DNA of 64,000 bases, taken from the NCBI RefSeq assembly GCF_000424385.1, contig NZ_AUJU01000004.1:124001-188000 (forward strand), given 5' to 3'. The position numbers and the translations under genes were made by a program. The notes beneath the pieces are model-generated. The model was not told the DNA's origin and did no database searches. It saw only the letters and a program-made list of their open reading frames with translations. This document shows, piece by piece, positions 26,718-36,903 of the stretch. The DNA comes from Butyrivibrio sp. LC3010. Lineage in GTDB: Bacteria; Bacillota; Clostridia; Lachnospirales; Lachnospiraceae. Within the stretch, counting starts at the first letter, position 1. Every line of letters starts with the position of its first letter.

Positions 26718-27305
26718 ATGTTTGAAGAAATGATTCGTAGGATGAGTTGGCTTTTTGTGGAGCAGATATCGGGAATTTATATTAGTGATTTTTTAATCAT
26801 TTTTTTTGCCTGTGCGTTAATTATATTGGTTCCAGGCTATGTTTTATATATTAAGAAAATGATAACATATCGAAAAATAATTCTTATTTATTTTACTGTG
26901 GTTTTTGCTTGCATAATGCTTGTATTCACGATTTTTAGAAGAGAACCAGGATCAAGATCGGGAAGAATTCTTACACATTTATATTTGGGGGTTTCTAGAA
27001 GGGCAATTTATTCCCCCAATCAAGTAGTTTATTGTTTTTTTAATGTGTTGCTTTTTATTCCATGGGGGGTGCTCCTTAGTTTATATAGAAAAAATGAACA
27101 ATTTCTAAGAGTAGTGATTATGACTACAATTACCGGATTTTTGTTTAGCTTTTTAATAGAGATAATACAACATCTGAGCCGGACAGGTGTATTTGAAGTA
27201 ACTGATTTGTTAATGAATTCATTTGGAACTTTTATAGGTGCAATAATAGGATATATATTTGTAGTTATTTTAAAAAAGAGAGAAAACAGAAATGGGTCAA
27301 AATAA
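26718..27305 (+). CDS. VanZ-like membrane protein
   Basis: 195 residues starting at the ATG with GGAG 7 nt upstream; the frame is open from 26691. Five or so hydrophobic segments. FNVLLFIPWGVLL, FLFSFLIEIIQ and GVFEVTDLLMNSFGTFIGA are the VanZ family motifs. VanZ proteins are small membrane proteins linked to teicoplanin resistance in one operon, but they are common in surface-polymer loci with unknown roles. The end overlaps the CotH-like gene by 14 nt. Confidence 0.88.
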   Translation: MFEEMIRRMSWLFVEQISGIYISDFLIIFFACALIILVPGYVLYIKKMITYRKIILIYFTVVFACIMLVFTIFRREPGSRSGRILTHLYLGVSRRAIYSPNQVVYCFFNVLLFIPWGVLLSLYRKNEQFLRVVIMTTITGFLFSFLIEIIQHLSRTGVFEVTDLLMNSFGTFIGAIIGYIFVVILKKRENRNGSK

Positions 27306-29679
27306 AGAAAACAATAATAGAAAACTAGATAAGAAAGATTTGATAATAATTATAATCAGTTCATTTTCTCTGATATTATTATTACTTATTATTGTTATTT
27401 CAAGAAACCATGATAGAGCTCTATCGGAGACACTTCAAAAAAACAGAGATGTTACCGCTGACGACTTGATTGCTGATAAAAACAGTGAAGCAGATGAATT
27501 TTTGGAAATTACAGAAGTTAGTGGAGAAAAGTGGGTTGAAATACATAATATAGGTACAGAAACAATCGATTTATCAGGATTGGAGATATTAGTATCAGGT
27601 AATAGCGTCGGAAAGGTAGAAGATGATGTAAAGCTTAAAAAAGATGCCTATGCAGTAATTGATACTAATATTAATCCAGGTAATCGCAATTCAAATTTAT
27701 TATCTTTAAAAAATAAAAATGGCAAACAGATAAAATCACTGTTAATTCCTAAACTTTCTGATGAACAAAGTTATGGAATTGTTGATGAGGAAACTAATAA
27801 GTGGGGATATTTTTCACCTTCGAAAGGGAAAAAAAATAGCTCCAAAAATCTTCAATTGGTTCAATATGATGGAATATCATTTTCTGCACCGGGGGGATTC
27901 TATAACGATAGTTTTGCTTTACAGCTTGCTGCAGATGATGGTGAAACTATTTATTATACAACTGATGGAACCAGACCTACTTTAGAATCTGAAATTTATG
28001 ATACTGAAATAAAGATAAGTAATAAATCAGGGACAAATTATGTATATGCTAAAGAAGCGGTATATAACAGATTAAGCGGATGGTATGCGCCAAGAACAAT
28101 AGATGCGGGAATGATAGTAAGAGCAATTGCTGTAGATTCTTCAGGTAAGGTTACGAAAGAAGCAAGTCAGTCATATTTTATTGGATTAATAAGAGATACT
28201 GATTATCAAAATATGCCTGTATTATCAATTACTACTGATCCTGAAAATCTTTTTAGCTATGAGGATGGGATTTATGTAGCTGGAAAAGCAAGAGAAGATG
28301 CTCTTATACAGGGATTAAATAAAATAAGTAGTAATGCTAATTATTTATCCGGATTAAAAAAGAATTCAAAAATAGAGTATTTTGAACCAAATAAAAGTAA
28401 GAGCTTTGAATTTAACGTAGAAATGAGTGTTTTGGGTGATGATTCATGTATAGATAAGCAAAAAGGGTTGGAATTTGATCTCAATGATGCAGATTATTCA
28501 GATTTTAATGGTTCTGGAATAATTGATTTTATATCGTCTTTTGGAAAGATAAAACTTCAGCAAAATTATGATGATAATTTGCTTAAGGTAAGAAATCATA
28601 TTGTTAGTTCTTTTGCAGAAGACCTAAATGTTAGTACAATGGATTGTCAGCCTTGTATTTTATTTATAGATGGAGAATATTGGGGACTTTATAGTCTTAA
28701 TGCATATTATGATGAAAAATATATAAAGCGCCATTATGGAATTTCAGGTAAAGAAATTGATTTTCATAATGTAGAAGGATATGAAGACCACTTTGGAGAG
28801 TTTTATTCATTTGTCACAAACAATGATTTATCAATATCTGAAAATTATGAAACAGTAAAATCTATGCTGGACATTGACAGTTATATTGACTATGTTTGTT
28901 TGAATGTTTATCTTGGTAATTCTGAGTTTTTCTCTCATCAAGGCACAGCTTGGCGAGTAGTTGATAATACTGGTAGTGAAAATACTTTTGGAAAATGGCG
29001 TTTTATGTGTGGGGATATGTCCCATACAATGTATCTTTCATCTAAGCAAACACCAACAATAAATACTTTTTTACAATTAGGAATAAAAGCAGATCTTTTA
29101 CTTCAGTCACTACTTATGAATGAAGAATTTTGTGACCAGTTTAAAAGCAGAATGAACAAGCTAATTTCTGATACTTTTATAGAAGAGAAATATGAGGAAA
29201 GTATCGAGAAAATTGTTAAATTGATTAAAAAACCTGCATTGGCTTCATTTAATAGATTCTATGGTGGACCATCTGAGAAACAATATACGGCTTTGGTTGA
29301 TAATATTATCGCCTTTTTAGAGGAACGTCCTGTATATATGGCAAAGTATACAGAAGAGTTTGTGAGTAATGGTGGTGATATTCAGTATGCAAAAGAACTT
29401 CTTGAAGAACTTGAGGCAAAGAAGAAAACGAGTGATTCAGAAGAAAATCAGGAGGGTGAAGACGGGGATATCGATGGCGAATCTAATTTAGATCAGAATA
29501 TTGAAGGGGAGGAGACGATAAATGAAGATGCTGAAGCTACAGAGGGTGAATCAATGACAATTGAAGAAGATAATAGTAATGGTGTAGACATGCAACAATA
29601 TATGGAAGCGATAGACTCATCAATAATATCTGAGCAAAATGAAGAAACTACACAGGAAGAGGATGTAACAAATGACTGA
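27292..29679 (+). CDS. CotH-family protein with lamin-tail and chitobiase-like domains, degenerate kinase motif
   Basis: 795 residues. A membrane anchor (about 17-37) leads to a lamin-tail domain (about 60-150; EVSGEKWVEIHNIGTETIDL), a chitobiase C-terminal-like domain (about 205-290; GETIYYTTDGTRPTLES) and a CotH kinase region (about 330-690; FIDGEYWGLYSLNAYYDEKY, IKRHYGI). The usual W-R-F-x-x-Y-D-L-D of CotH kinases reads WRFMCGDMSHTM here, so phosphotransfer may be impaired. The C-terminal 100 residues are Glu/Asp-rich. It should sit outside the membrane. A second CotH gene at 59719 keeps the motif. Confidence 0.85.
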   Translation: MGQNKENNNRKLDKKDLIIIIISSFSLILLLLIIVISRNHDRALSETLQKNRDVTADDLIADKNSEADEFLEITEVSGEKWVEIHNIGTETIDLSGLEILVSGNSVGKVEDDVKLKKDAYAVIDTNINPGNRNSNLLSLKNKNGKQIKSLLIPKLSDEQSYGIVDEETNKWGYFSPSKGKKNSSKNLQLVQYDGISFSAPGGFYNDSFALQLAADDGETIYYTTDGTRPTLESEIYDTEIKISNKSGTNYVYAKEAVYNRLSGWYAPRTIDAGMIVRAIAVDSSGKVTKEASQSYFIGLIRDTDYQNMPVLSITTDPENLFSYEDGIYVAGKAREDALIQGLNKISSNANYLSGLKKNSKIEYFEPNKSKSFEFNVEMSVLGDDSCIDKQKGLEFDLNDADYSDFNGSGIIDFISSFGKIKLQQNYDDNLLKVRNHIVSSFAEDLNVSTMDCQPCILFIDGEYWGLYSLNAYYDEKYIKRHYGISGKEIDFHNVEGYEDHFGEFYSFVTNNDLSISENYETVKSMLDIDSYIDYVCLNVYLGNSEFFSHQGTAWRVVDNTGSENTFGKWRFMCGDMSHTMYLSSKQTPTINTFLQLGIKADLLLQSLLMNEEFCDQFKSRMNKLISDTFIEEKYEESIEKIVKLIKKPALASFNRFYGGPSEKQYTALVDNIIAFLEERPVYMAKYTEEFVSNGGDIQYAKELLEELEAKKKTSDSEENQEGEDGDIDGESNLDQNIEGEETINEDAEATEGESMTIEEDNSNGVDMQQYMEAIDSSIISEQNEETTQEEDVTND

Positions 29680-30832
29680 TATGAGAGTTATCAGAGAATA
29701 CACTAGAGAATTAATAATGTCTACTTTTGAGAATAGAAAACCTCAATTACTTCCGGACTTGCTTAGTATTTCTGATATTGTTGATGTTGCATGCAAAGGA
29801 CAGATGCAATATCTGATGTTTAATTCGCTGTTAAAGATAGCTGAAGATAGCACGGAATTTGATTATATTAAAAAGTCTTTATATAAAAGTACAATGAAAA
29901 CTTTTTTTCAAACAGTTGCAGTAAAAGATATTTCAAATGCTTTTGAAAAGGAAGGAATCAGGCATCAGATTTTAAAAGGTGCTATTACTAAAACAATCTA
30001 CCCATCTCCTGAAATGAGAGATATGAGTGATATTGATCTTGTTGTTTATGATGATAATCTTGATAGAGCTGCTCGGGTTATGGAAGGAATGGGATTTACA
30101 AACCATGGACTTATAAAGCACCATATGATTTTTACTAAAGGAACAGACTTGGTAGTTGAAGTCCATTGGACCTTGTTTGACTCTAATGCAGGAAAAAAGC
30201 AGCATATATATTTTAAAGATAATTTCAGAGCAATTTTAAAGGAAGGAAAAGAATACACATATGAGTTTAGTATAGAAGATTTCTATGTATATATGATAGC
30301 TCATATGGCAAAGCATTTCTTTGAAACAGGATGTGGTATCAGAAACCTTGTTGATATTTATATCTATATAAATAAATATGGGATGGTTATGAATCAGGGA
30401 TACCTTGAGAAGGAGTTGGCTTTATGCGGAATTCTGGACTTTGAGAAAAATATGAGACAACTTGCTTTTATCTGGCTTGACGGAAAGAATTGTGACGAGT
30501 TCTTTGAGAATCTTTTTGAGTACATGGTTGAGAGCGGTATATATGGAAAGTCAGAAAATGGTATATGGAGTCAATTGGCTAAAGAAACGATGGATAATAA
30601 TAATGTAAAACTGCACTTTTATTTTCCTTCATTAAATTTTATGAAAGAAAAATATCCTTGCCTGGATAAAATGCCATATCTGCTTCCTGCAACATGGATA
30701 ATCAGAGGAGTTTCCGGTGTTTTTAATAAACAAGCAATAGAGCATAAAGAAAGATTAGAGACAGCTGATAAAAAGCATATTGAGAAAATGCTTGATATTT
30801 ATCATAAACTTAACCTTGAATTTAGAAGATAA
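29672..30832 (+). CDS. Nucleotidyltransferase-family protein (lasso/RiPP-associated type)
   Basis: 386 residues. HQILKGAITKTIYPSPEMRD followed by MSDIDLVVYDD is the glycine and Asp-x-Asp active site of the large nucleotidyltransferase family often written NTP_transf_5. VVEVHWTLFD is a later conserved stretch. Relatives are found in polysaccharide loci and also beside HPr-kinase-like genes in lasso-peptide clusters; in the pseudomycoidin cluster such a protein decorates the phosphorylated peptide with sugars. Which role applies here is open. It overlaps the CotH gene by 8 nt. Confidence 0.82.
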   Translation: MTDMRVIREYTRELIMSTFENRKPQLLPDLLSISDIVDVACKGQMQYLMFNSLLKIAEDSTEFDYIKKSLYKSTMKTFFQTVAVKDISNAFEKEGIRHQILKGAITKTIYPSPEMRDMSDIDLVVYDDNLDRAARVMEGMGFTNHGLIKHHMIFTKGTDLVVEVHWTLFDSNAGKKQHIYFKDNFRAILKEGKEYTYEFSIEDFYVYMIAHMAKHFFETGCGIRNLVDIYIYINKYGMVMNQGYLEKELALCGILDFEKNMRQLAFIWLDGKNCDEFFENLFEYMVESGIYGKSENGIWSQLAKETMDNNNVKLHFYFPSLNFMKEKYPCLDKMPYLLPATWIIRGVSGVFNKQAIEHKERLETADKKHIEKMLDIYHKLNLEFRR

Positions 30833-30856
30833 TAGTTTGTTTTATTTATTTTGTAG

Positions 30857-32152
30857 ATGCTATTTATGAGATTTGAGAGTAAAAACATGAGAAATAAGAT
30901 TTTATTAGAAAACATTAAGAAGATAGGAAATACTATTGTATATGAATATGCTGTTGAGGGAGATTGGAAAGATTATTTCAATTTGAATGAACAGTTTTTC
31001 ATTTCTTATCCTTTTGGTATAACAGGTGTACCTGATTCAGTTTTGGCTGTACCATTTCTTTCTAATTTTTTACCCATGATTTGGTTGTTTGATGCTGAGG
31101 CTGTTTTGCCGGATTTGGATGAAGATTTTTATAATAAATTGGAAAATCTTAAAAAAGGATATATGGAAATGTATCCCATTCTTGAATTTAAGGGAACAAT
31201 TAAAGTAAATAATGTAGAACAAAATAGACCACAATCAAGCGAAGGCTCAGCAGTTTTTTTCAGCGCAGGAGTAGATGCTTATACAACTTTGTATCGTCAT
31301 ATTGAGGAGAAACCGCTTCTGGTTACAATATGGGGAGCTGATGTAGATATTGATAACGAAGAAGGATGGAGAATTCTTGAAAGAGGAATAAAGGCTTCTG
31401 CAGATGATTATAATTTTGAATTTATTACAATAAAAAGTTCTATTAAGAAAGTAATTGATGAACCCAAATTAACTCTTTCAGATATTGTCAGACCTACAAA
31501 TGAAGGTTGGTGGCATGGATTTCAGCATGGAATGGCTATTATTTCTCATATGGCACCAATAGCATATTTGCGGGGACTTAAGCATTCATATATATCGTCA
31601 TCAAACCCTGAATATGCGAAAGGAACATATACATGTGCGAGTGATCCTATAATTGACAATCATATGTGCTTTTGCGGATGCAATACTATTCATGATGGCT
31701 ATGAATTGGATCGTCAGCAAAAGATTCATTATATTGTGAGCGAAAAAGAAAAGCATAATTATCCTGTGCGATTGCATGTATGTTGGGAAACAGAAACTGG
31801 GGAAAATTGCTGTAAATGTGAGAAATGCTATCGAACAATTCTGGAATTGGTATCGGAAGGAGCAGACCCAAATGAATTTAACTTCAAATGGTCAAATGAA
31901 AATATTAGCGGAATGAAAAATCTTTTGATGAATAAAATCAGACTTCCAAAGTTTTACGTTGAAACATATTATCGTAGTTCTCAGAGCGTCATGAAGAGTA
32001 ATGAGAATAGGATAAATAATATAAGTTCATATAGATGGTTTTTAAATATGGATATGGATAAGTTTAATGAGTATCCAATGAAAAAACTTCGCTGTAGTAA
32101 AATGTGGATTTGGTGTAGGGGAATATCACATTCTTTACGGGGGAAAAAATGA
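30857..32152 (+). CDS. PP-loop-like protein with C-terminal four-cysteine site (QueC-like)
   Basis: 431 residues. AVFFSAGVDAYTTLYRH near residue 130 resembles the SGGxDS ATP-pyrophosphatase loop, with Ala and Val at two positions. Near residue 315-330 NCCKCEKCYRTI gives three closely spaced Cys with one more upstream in LHVCWE, like the zinc site of QueC. MSDI-type or tRNA-binding parts are not visible. I do not recognise a characterised family. It may activate a carboxylate with ATP. It overlaps the CapA gene by 4 nt, which suggests joint translation. Confidence 0.6.
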   Translation: MLFMRFESKNMRNKILLENIKKIGNTIVYEYAVEGDWKDYFNLNEQFFISYPFGITGVPDSVLAVPFLSNFLPMIWLFDAEAVLPDLDEDFYNKLENLKKGYMEMYPILEFKGTIKVNNVEQNRPQSSEGSAVFFSAGVDAYTTLYRHIEEKPLLVTIWGADVDIDNEEGWRILERGIKASADDYNFEFITIKSSIKKVIDEPKLTLSDIVRPTNEGWWHGFQHGMAIISHMAPIAYLRGLKHSYISSSNPEYAKGTYTCASDPIIDNHMCFCGCNTIHDGYELDRQQKIHYIVSEKEKHNYPVRLHVCWETETGENCCKCEKCYRTILELVSEGADPNEFNFKWSNENISGMKNLLMNKIRLPKFYVETYYRSSQSVMKSNENRINNISSYRWFLNMDMDKFNEYPMKKLRCSKMWIWCRGISHSLRGKK

Positions 32153-33312
32153 GAATTACCTTTTTAGGGGATGTAATGATGCAGCCTGAACAGTTACCGC
32201 TGTACTCAGATGGGAATAGGTATGATTTTGCTGAATGCTTTGAATTTCTCAGTAAATATCTGCAAGAATCAGATTATACAATTGCAAATTTGGAAACTCC
32301 AATAGCGGATAATACAGAAGGAGGTTACACTAATAAACTATATGAGTTTAATACCCCAGTGGAATTTGCAAGGGCCCTTAAAGATGCCGGTGTTAATATG
32401 GTAACGACAGCCAATAACCATTGTCTGGACAGAGGACTTGAAGGATTATTCTTAACCAATGACAATTTGGATATGATTGGAATTGATCATATAGGAACCA
32501 GAAATTGTCAGGGTGATTCATTTGTAATAAAGAAGATTGGAAATGTAAATGTGGGATTTTTAGCATTTACATACGGAACGAATGCATTTGCAAATAATAA
32601 TTATCTGACTGAAGAAGAGTATAAGTATGTGGATATGTTGCAGAATCAGGAACTATCTAATAGCTTTGACAGAAATCTTCTTTATAATAGGAAAATTCCT
32701 TATAAGTTACTAAGAGTATTATATAGAGCTTTCGGTAAAGGACAGTTTGATGTTGCACCGTATGAACGAAGAGAGAAAAACAAGAAAAGATTAACATATT
32801 ATTTTGAACAGATAAAAAAATGTAGAAATCAAGGAGCTGATATAGTAATTTCTATGCTCCACATAGGTGGACAATATAATGAACAGCCTTCTGAATATAC
32901 AAAAGAGATGTGCAGTTTATCTATAGAAAATGGTGCAAGTTTTGTAGTAGCAAATCATGAACATGTTATTCATGGTTGGGATTATTATAATGGTCATTTT
33001 TGCGAGCATAGCTTGGGCAATTTAGTATCTGTTAATGGGGTTACAGTTGAACCTTTTGATAAGATGGCACAATATTCCATGGCATTAAATGCTGATATAG
33101 AAAGAGAAATTATTAGTTATTCTTTTTCATTGTTTCACTCAGTTCTTAAAGACAACGGTAAGATTGTATGCATTCCGGTATTTGATGAATGGAACAGCAT
33201 AGAAGCAAACAAAAAAGATAAACTTGAAAAAGATGTTAGTGTAATTTTAAACAGACTATATCATACACAAGATAAAAAATATCAGATAAAATCTGAATAT
33301 TCTATTAGTTAG
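32149..33312 (+). CDS. CapA-family metallophosphatase-like protein
   Basis: 387 residues with the CapA (poly-gamma-glutamate capsule) pattern: ITFLGDVMM, YTIANLETPIADN, GVNMVTTANNHCLDRG, IVISMLHIGGQYNEQP, FVVANHEHVIHGWDYYNGHF. These carry the metal-binding Asp/His/Asn of the calcineurin-like fold. No signal peptide is seen, so it may act in the cytoplasm. In other species CapA is linked to polyglutamate export or anchoring, but no CapB/CapC gene is in the window. Here it probably trims or modifies a polymer intermediate. Confidence 0.85.
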   Translation: MRITFLGDVMMQPEQLPLYSDGNRYDFAECFEFLSKYLQESDYTIANLETPIADNTEGGYTNKLYEFNTPVEFARALKDAGVNMVTTANNHCLDRGLEGLFLTNDNLDMIGIDHIGTRNCQGDSFVIKKIGNVNVGFLAFTYGTNAFANNNYLTEEEYKYVDMLQNQELSNSFDRNLLYNRKIPYKLLRVLYRAFGKGQFDVAPYERREKNKKRLTYYFEQIKKCRNQGADIVISMLHIGGQYNEQPSEYTKEMCSLSIENGASFVVANHEHVIHGWDYYNGHFCEHSLGNLVSVNGVTVEPFDKMAQYSMALNADIEREIISYSFSLFHSVLKDNGKIVCIPVFDEWNSIEANKKDKLEKDVSVILNRLYHTQDKKYQIKSEYSIS

Positions 33313-33331
33313 TTTTTAGGGGAGTGGTGTT

Positions 33332-34858
33332 TTGGCTGAATCAAGGACAAAAAAAGCTAAGAGGAATATAGGAACTGCTGTAATACAAAATATAATAAAT
33401 CTGCTGATTTCAATGATAGGTAGAATAGTATTTGCCAGAGTTTTGACTGCCAGTTATTTTGGTATTAGTGGATTATTCTCTAATGTTATAAGTGTATTGT
33501 CAATTGCTGATTTAGGAATGTCTACTGCAATGATGTATCGATTGTACAAGCCTATTTCTGAACATGATGAAGCTAAAATAGTAGCTCTTGTTGCTTTTTT
33601 TAAAAGAATCTTTCTGTTGATTGCTGCAGTGGTTTTCGGGGGTGGGATGGCACTTATTCCATTCTTAAAGTATATAATCAACCTTCCTGATAATATTCCA
33701 CACTTGTATGCGTTTTACATACTTAATTTGCTTGGAACAGTTATGACGTATTTGTTTGTTTACAGAACTGTTCTTGTATCTGCAGATCAAAAGAATTATC
33801 TACTTGTAAGATCCAATATCATTTTTAAAATAGTATCTTTTATATTACAGATGTTTGCTCTAATAGTATTTAAGAGCTATTTTGTTTATTTGGTTATAGC
33901 CGTATGTATAAATATGGTTAATAATCTTTATCAAAATCATATAGCTTTGAAAATGTATCCGTTCCTTAGAACAATTAAGCCTCTAAAGCTGGATAAAGAT
34001 GAATTAAAATCTATTTTTGATGATATTAAAGCACTTTTTTTATATAAAGTTTGCGGAGTAGTTCAAAGTAACACAGACAGTATTCTTATTTCTGTTTTTG
34101 TCGGTACCATTGTAGTAGGATATTATTCGAATTATGTGATGATTATCAGTCAGGTAATTACTTTCTTGGGAATAATCTTTGGGAATTTAAAAGCCAGTAT
34201 TGGCAATAAACTTGCAAGTGAGAATTCTATAGAAAATGCGTATAGGTTATATCAGATTTTAGAGCTGCTTAATTATTGGCTAGTTTTAGGTTGCAGCATA
34301 GCGATCTTTGTTTTGTCGGGGCCTTTTATCAAATTATGCTTTGGAGAGGAATATGTATTGCCACATATTGTTGTATTTGCTATAATTCTTAATTTTTATA
34401 CAAGCAATATTCGACAGACATTATGGGCTTACAGAGAAACAACGGGAATATTTAAACAGACACAATATACTACTATGGTAACTGCAATTTGTAACATAGT
34501 TACATCAATTATTGGTGGTTATCTTTGGGGATTGTTTGGTATCATAATTGCTACTGTGTTTTCTAGAATGGTATATGCCTGGTGGAAAGAACCTATGGTT
34601 CTATACAGAGAGTATTTTTCTAAGAATCCTATTAAATATTATATGACTTATATTATTAGGATGGGTATAGGAATAATAATAGGCAGTGTCGCATTTTTTG
34701 CATGCTCTTTGGTACCAAATTTTAATGATCTAGCAACATTGATAATAGATATATTTATTAGTGCAACGATTGTTTTGACAGGTCTTTATATAGTTTCATT
34801 TAATACAGATGAATTTAGATATTTGAAGGAATACATTTTTCGAGGAATTCGAAAATAG
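33332..34858 (+). CDS. Wzx-type flippase (MOP superfamily)
   Basis: 508 residues from TTG with GGGGAG 8 nt upstream. About 12-14 hydrophobic segments, starting with the RNIGTAVIQNIINLLISMIG helix and RVLTASYFGISGLFSNVISV, as in polysaccharide flippases. FKQTQYTTMVTAICNIVTSI and GLFGIIIATVFSRMVYAWWK are typical later helices. It would flip the lipid-linked repeat unit to the outer leaflet for the Wzy-like enzyme at 23531. Confidence 0.92.
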   Translation: MAESRTKKAKRNIGTAVIQNIINLLISMIGRIVFARVLTASYFGISGLFSNVISVLSIADLGMSTAMMYRLYKPISEHDEAKIVALVAFFKRIFLLIAAVVFGGGMALIPFLKYIINLPDNIPHLYAFYILNLLGTVMTYLFVYRTVLVSADQKNYLLVRSNIIFKIVSFILQMFALIVFKSYFVYLVIAVCINMVNNLYQNHIALKMYPFLRTIKPLKLDKDELKSIFDDIKALFLYKVCGVVQSNTDSILISVFVGTIVVGYYSNYVMIISQVITFLGIIFGNLKASIGNKLASENSIENAYRLYQILELLNYWLVLGCSIAIFVLSGPFIKLCFGEEYVLPHIVVFAIILNFYTSNIRQTLWAYRETTGIFKQTQYTTMVTAICNIVTSIIGGYLWGLFGIIIATVFSRMVYAWWKEPMVLYREYFSKNPIKYYMTYIIRMGIGIIIGSVAFFACSLVPNFNDLATLIIDIFISATIVLTGLYIVSFNTDEFRYLKEYIFRGIRK

Positions 34859-34878
34859 AAGAGAGCGAGTAATAGTAT

Positions 34879-36891
34879 ATGAGCGATATTATCAGTGTAA
34901 TCGTTCCGGTTTATAAGGTTGAAAAATATATAAATAAATGTATAGACTCAATTCTAGAGCAGTCATATTCGGAGTTGGATATTATTTTGGTGGATGATGG
35001 GTCCCCTGATAATTGTGGAGTGATTTGTGATGACTATGCTAAGCGAGACAAAAGAATTCGAGTAATTCATAAGAAAAATGGTGGATTATCTAGTGCTAGA
35101 AATGCCGCACTTAATGATCTTAAAGGAAAATGGGTAGTCTGTATAGATAGTGATGACTATGTTCACAAGGATTTGATTAAAAGACTATACGAAGCAGCTA
35201 AGCAATATAATGCGGATATTTCAATATGTTCTCATTTTGAACAAGAGGGTGACAAGTTACAAATTACTGAAAGAATAGATGATGAAACTCAGATATTTAA
35301 TAGACATGATGCTTTGCTGAAATTAGTTGAAGATAAGGAAATAAAGAGTTATGCATGGGGAAAACTGTATAAAAAAGAACTATTTGATGGGGTAAGGTAT
35401 CCGGATGGAAGGAATTATGAGGATATTGCTACAACCTATTTACTTTTTGACAAAGCAGAACGAGTAGTTAAGATACCTGATTATTTATATTATTATCTGA
35501 TAAGAGAAGATGGTATTTCGTTTAATTCTTCAACTGCTGCATGGCATAAGGGATGTCATGCGACATGCTTAGGGCAGGAGGAAAGAGCATCATACTTTAA
35601 GGATAATGGTTATACAGACTTATATGAACGTTCTATGGCAAAACTCTTGCCATATCTTTACTCAGATATAAGAAGCGGATATATCGTATCGGCAAATACT
35701 GATATAGCAGAGGCAAAATTATATATTAAAAATCATGAGTATGACTTTTTAAATAATAAAATAGTTGACGAAAAAGACAAAAAATTACTGTCTGTATATC
35801 TGATGAACAAAAGAATCTTTAGCCTTTATATAAAAAGTAAAAAGCTATATAAAAAGTGTATTCAGAACATTAGAAAAATAAAAAAAAGGATTACAACTAG
35901 TGATTTTTGCGATTTTTCTTTACAAGCAGGGAAAACAAAAAGAATAGTATATTTTGAACTTCCTTGTTTCGACAATCTAGGTGATCATGCTATTGCTTTT
36001 GTATCTGAACAAATACTTGAAACAAAATGTAAGGAGTTTAAGGAGTATCAATTATTTATTGTTGATGGTTGGGATACTGATAGAGCGATAAAATCGTTAA
36101 GAAAACATATACTTCCTAATGATGTTATAGTATGTCAGGGAGGGGGTAATTTTGGTAGTTTATATGAATTTGCTGAAGTGTTTAGACGTAAGGTCCTTAA
36201 AGCATTTAGAAACAACAAAATTATCATTATGCCACAGACTGTATTTTATTCTGATGATGATAAAGGAAGGCGAGAACTGAATGCAGATAAAAAAATAATT
36301 AAAGGGTGTAATGATATAACTATTTTTGTAAGAGATGCGAAATCGTATGAACTAATGAAACAGTATTTTGAGTGTACAGTAGAACAACTTCACGATGTAG
36401 TTTCATTCTTTGATGCAAAATATCTTTGCGAAAAGGAGAAAAATGGAATAATAGTTTGTTTGCGCTCAGACAAAGAAAGTGCTCTTAATGCAAAAGACAA
36501 GAAAAATATTATTGATATTTGTGAACGTATTACAGATAAAGCTTTAGTGACTGATACATGTGTTAAATACGAAGTAACTTCAAAAATGAGACGTGAAATT
36601 CTTGAGAAGAAAATTAAACTATTTGGAAGTGCTAGATTGGTTATAACAGATAGACTGCATGGGATGATTTTTTCGGTAATTACCGGAACACCATGTATTG
36701 TGATTGGGAATAATCATCATAAAGTTTATGAAACATATAAAACTTTTAGCGATTGCAAATATATAAGGTTTGTTCCTTCTTTAGATGGGCTAGAGAAAAA
36801 AATACAGGATATGTTGAACCTAAAAATAGATAATCAGAATAAAGTTTTTGACAAAGACATAGACATTCTTGTTAGAAAATTATTTTATTAG
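34879..36891 (+). CDS. GT2 glycosyltransferase - polysaccharide pyruvyl transferase fusion
   Basis: 670 residues. Residues 1-330 are a GT2 enzyme: ISVIVPVYKVEKYINKCIDS, DIILVDDGSPDNC, WVVCIDSDDYVH. From about 350 a pyruvyl transferase domain follows: YFELPCFDNLGDHAIAF, VIVCQGGGNFGSLYEFA, IIMPQTVFYSDD, and RLHGMIFSVITGTPCIVIGN, as in CsaB/WcaK. The fused enzyme could add a sugar and then ketal-link pyruvate from PEP to it, giving the polymer a negative charge. The two domains are normally separate genes. Confidence 0.9.
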   Translation: MSDIISVIVPVYKVEKYINKCIDSILEQSYSELDIILVDDGSPDNCGVICDDYAKRDKRIRVIHKKNGGLSSARNAALNDLKGKWVVCIDSDDYVHKDLIKRLYEAAKQYNADISICSHFEQEGDKLQITERIDDETQIFNRHDALLKLVEDKEIKSYAWGKLYKKELFDGVRYPDGRNYEDIATTYLLFDKAERVVKIPDYLYYYLIREDGISFNSSTAAWHKGCHATCLGQEERASYFKDNGYTDLYERSMAKLLPYLYSDIRSGYIVSANTDIAEAKLYIKNHEYDFLNNKIVDEKDKKLLSVYLMNKRIFSLYIKSKKLYKKCIQNIRKIKKRITTSDFCDFSLQAGKTKRIVYFELPCFDNLGDHAIAFVSEQILETKCKEFKEYQLFIVDGWDTDRAIKSLRKHILPNDVIVCQGGGNFGSLYEFAEVFRRKVLKAFRNNKIIIMPQTVFYSDDDKGRRELNADKKIIKGCNDITIFVRDAKSYELMKQYFECTVEQLHDVVSFFDAKYLCEKEKNGIIVCLRSDKESALNAKDKKNIIDICERITDKALVTDTCVKYEVTSKMRREILEKKIKLFGSARLVITDRLHGMIFSVITGTPCIVIGNNHHKVYETYKTFSDCKYIRFVPSLDGLEKKIQDMLNLKIDNQNKVFDKDIDILVRKLFY

Positions 36892-36903
36892 GAATTATGA
36901 CTT

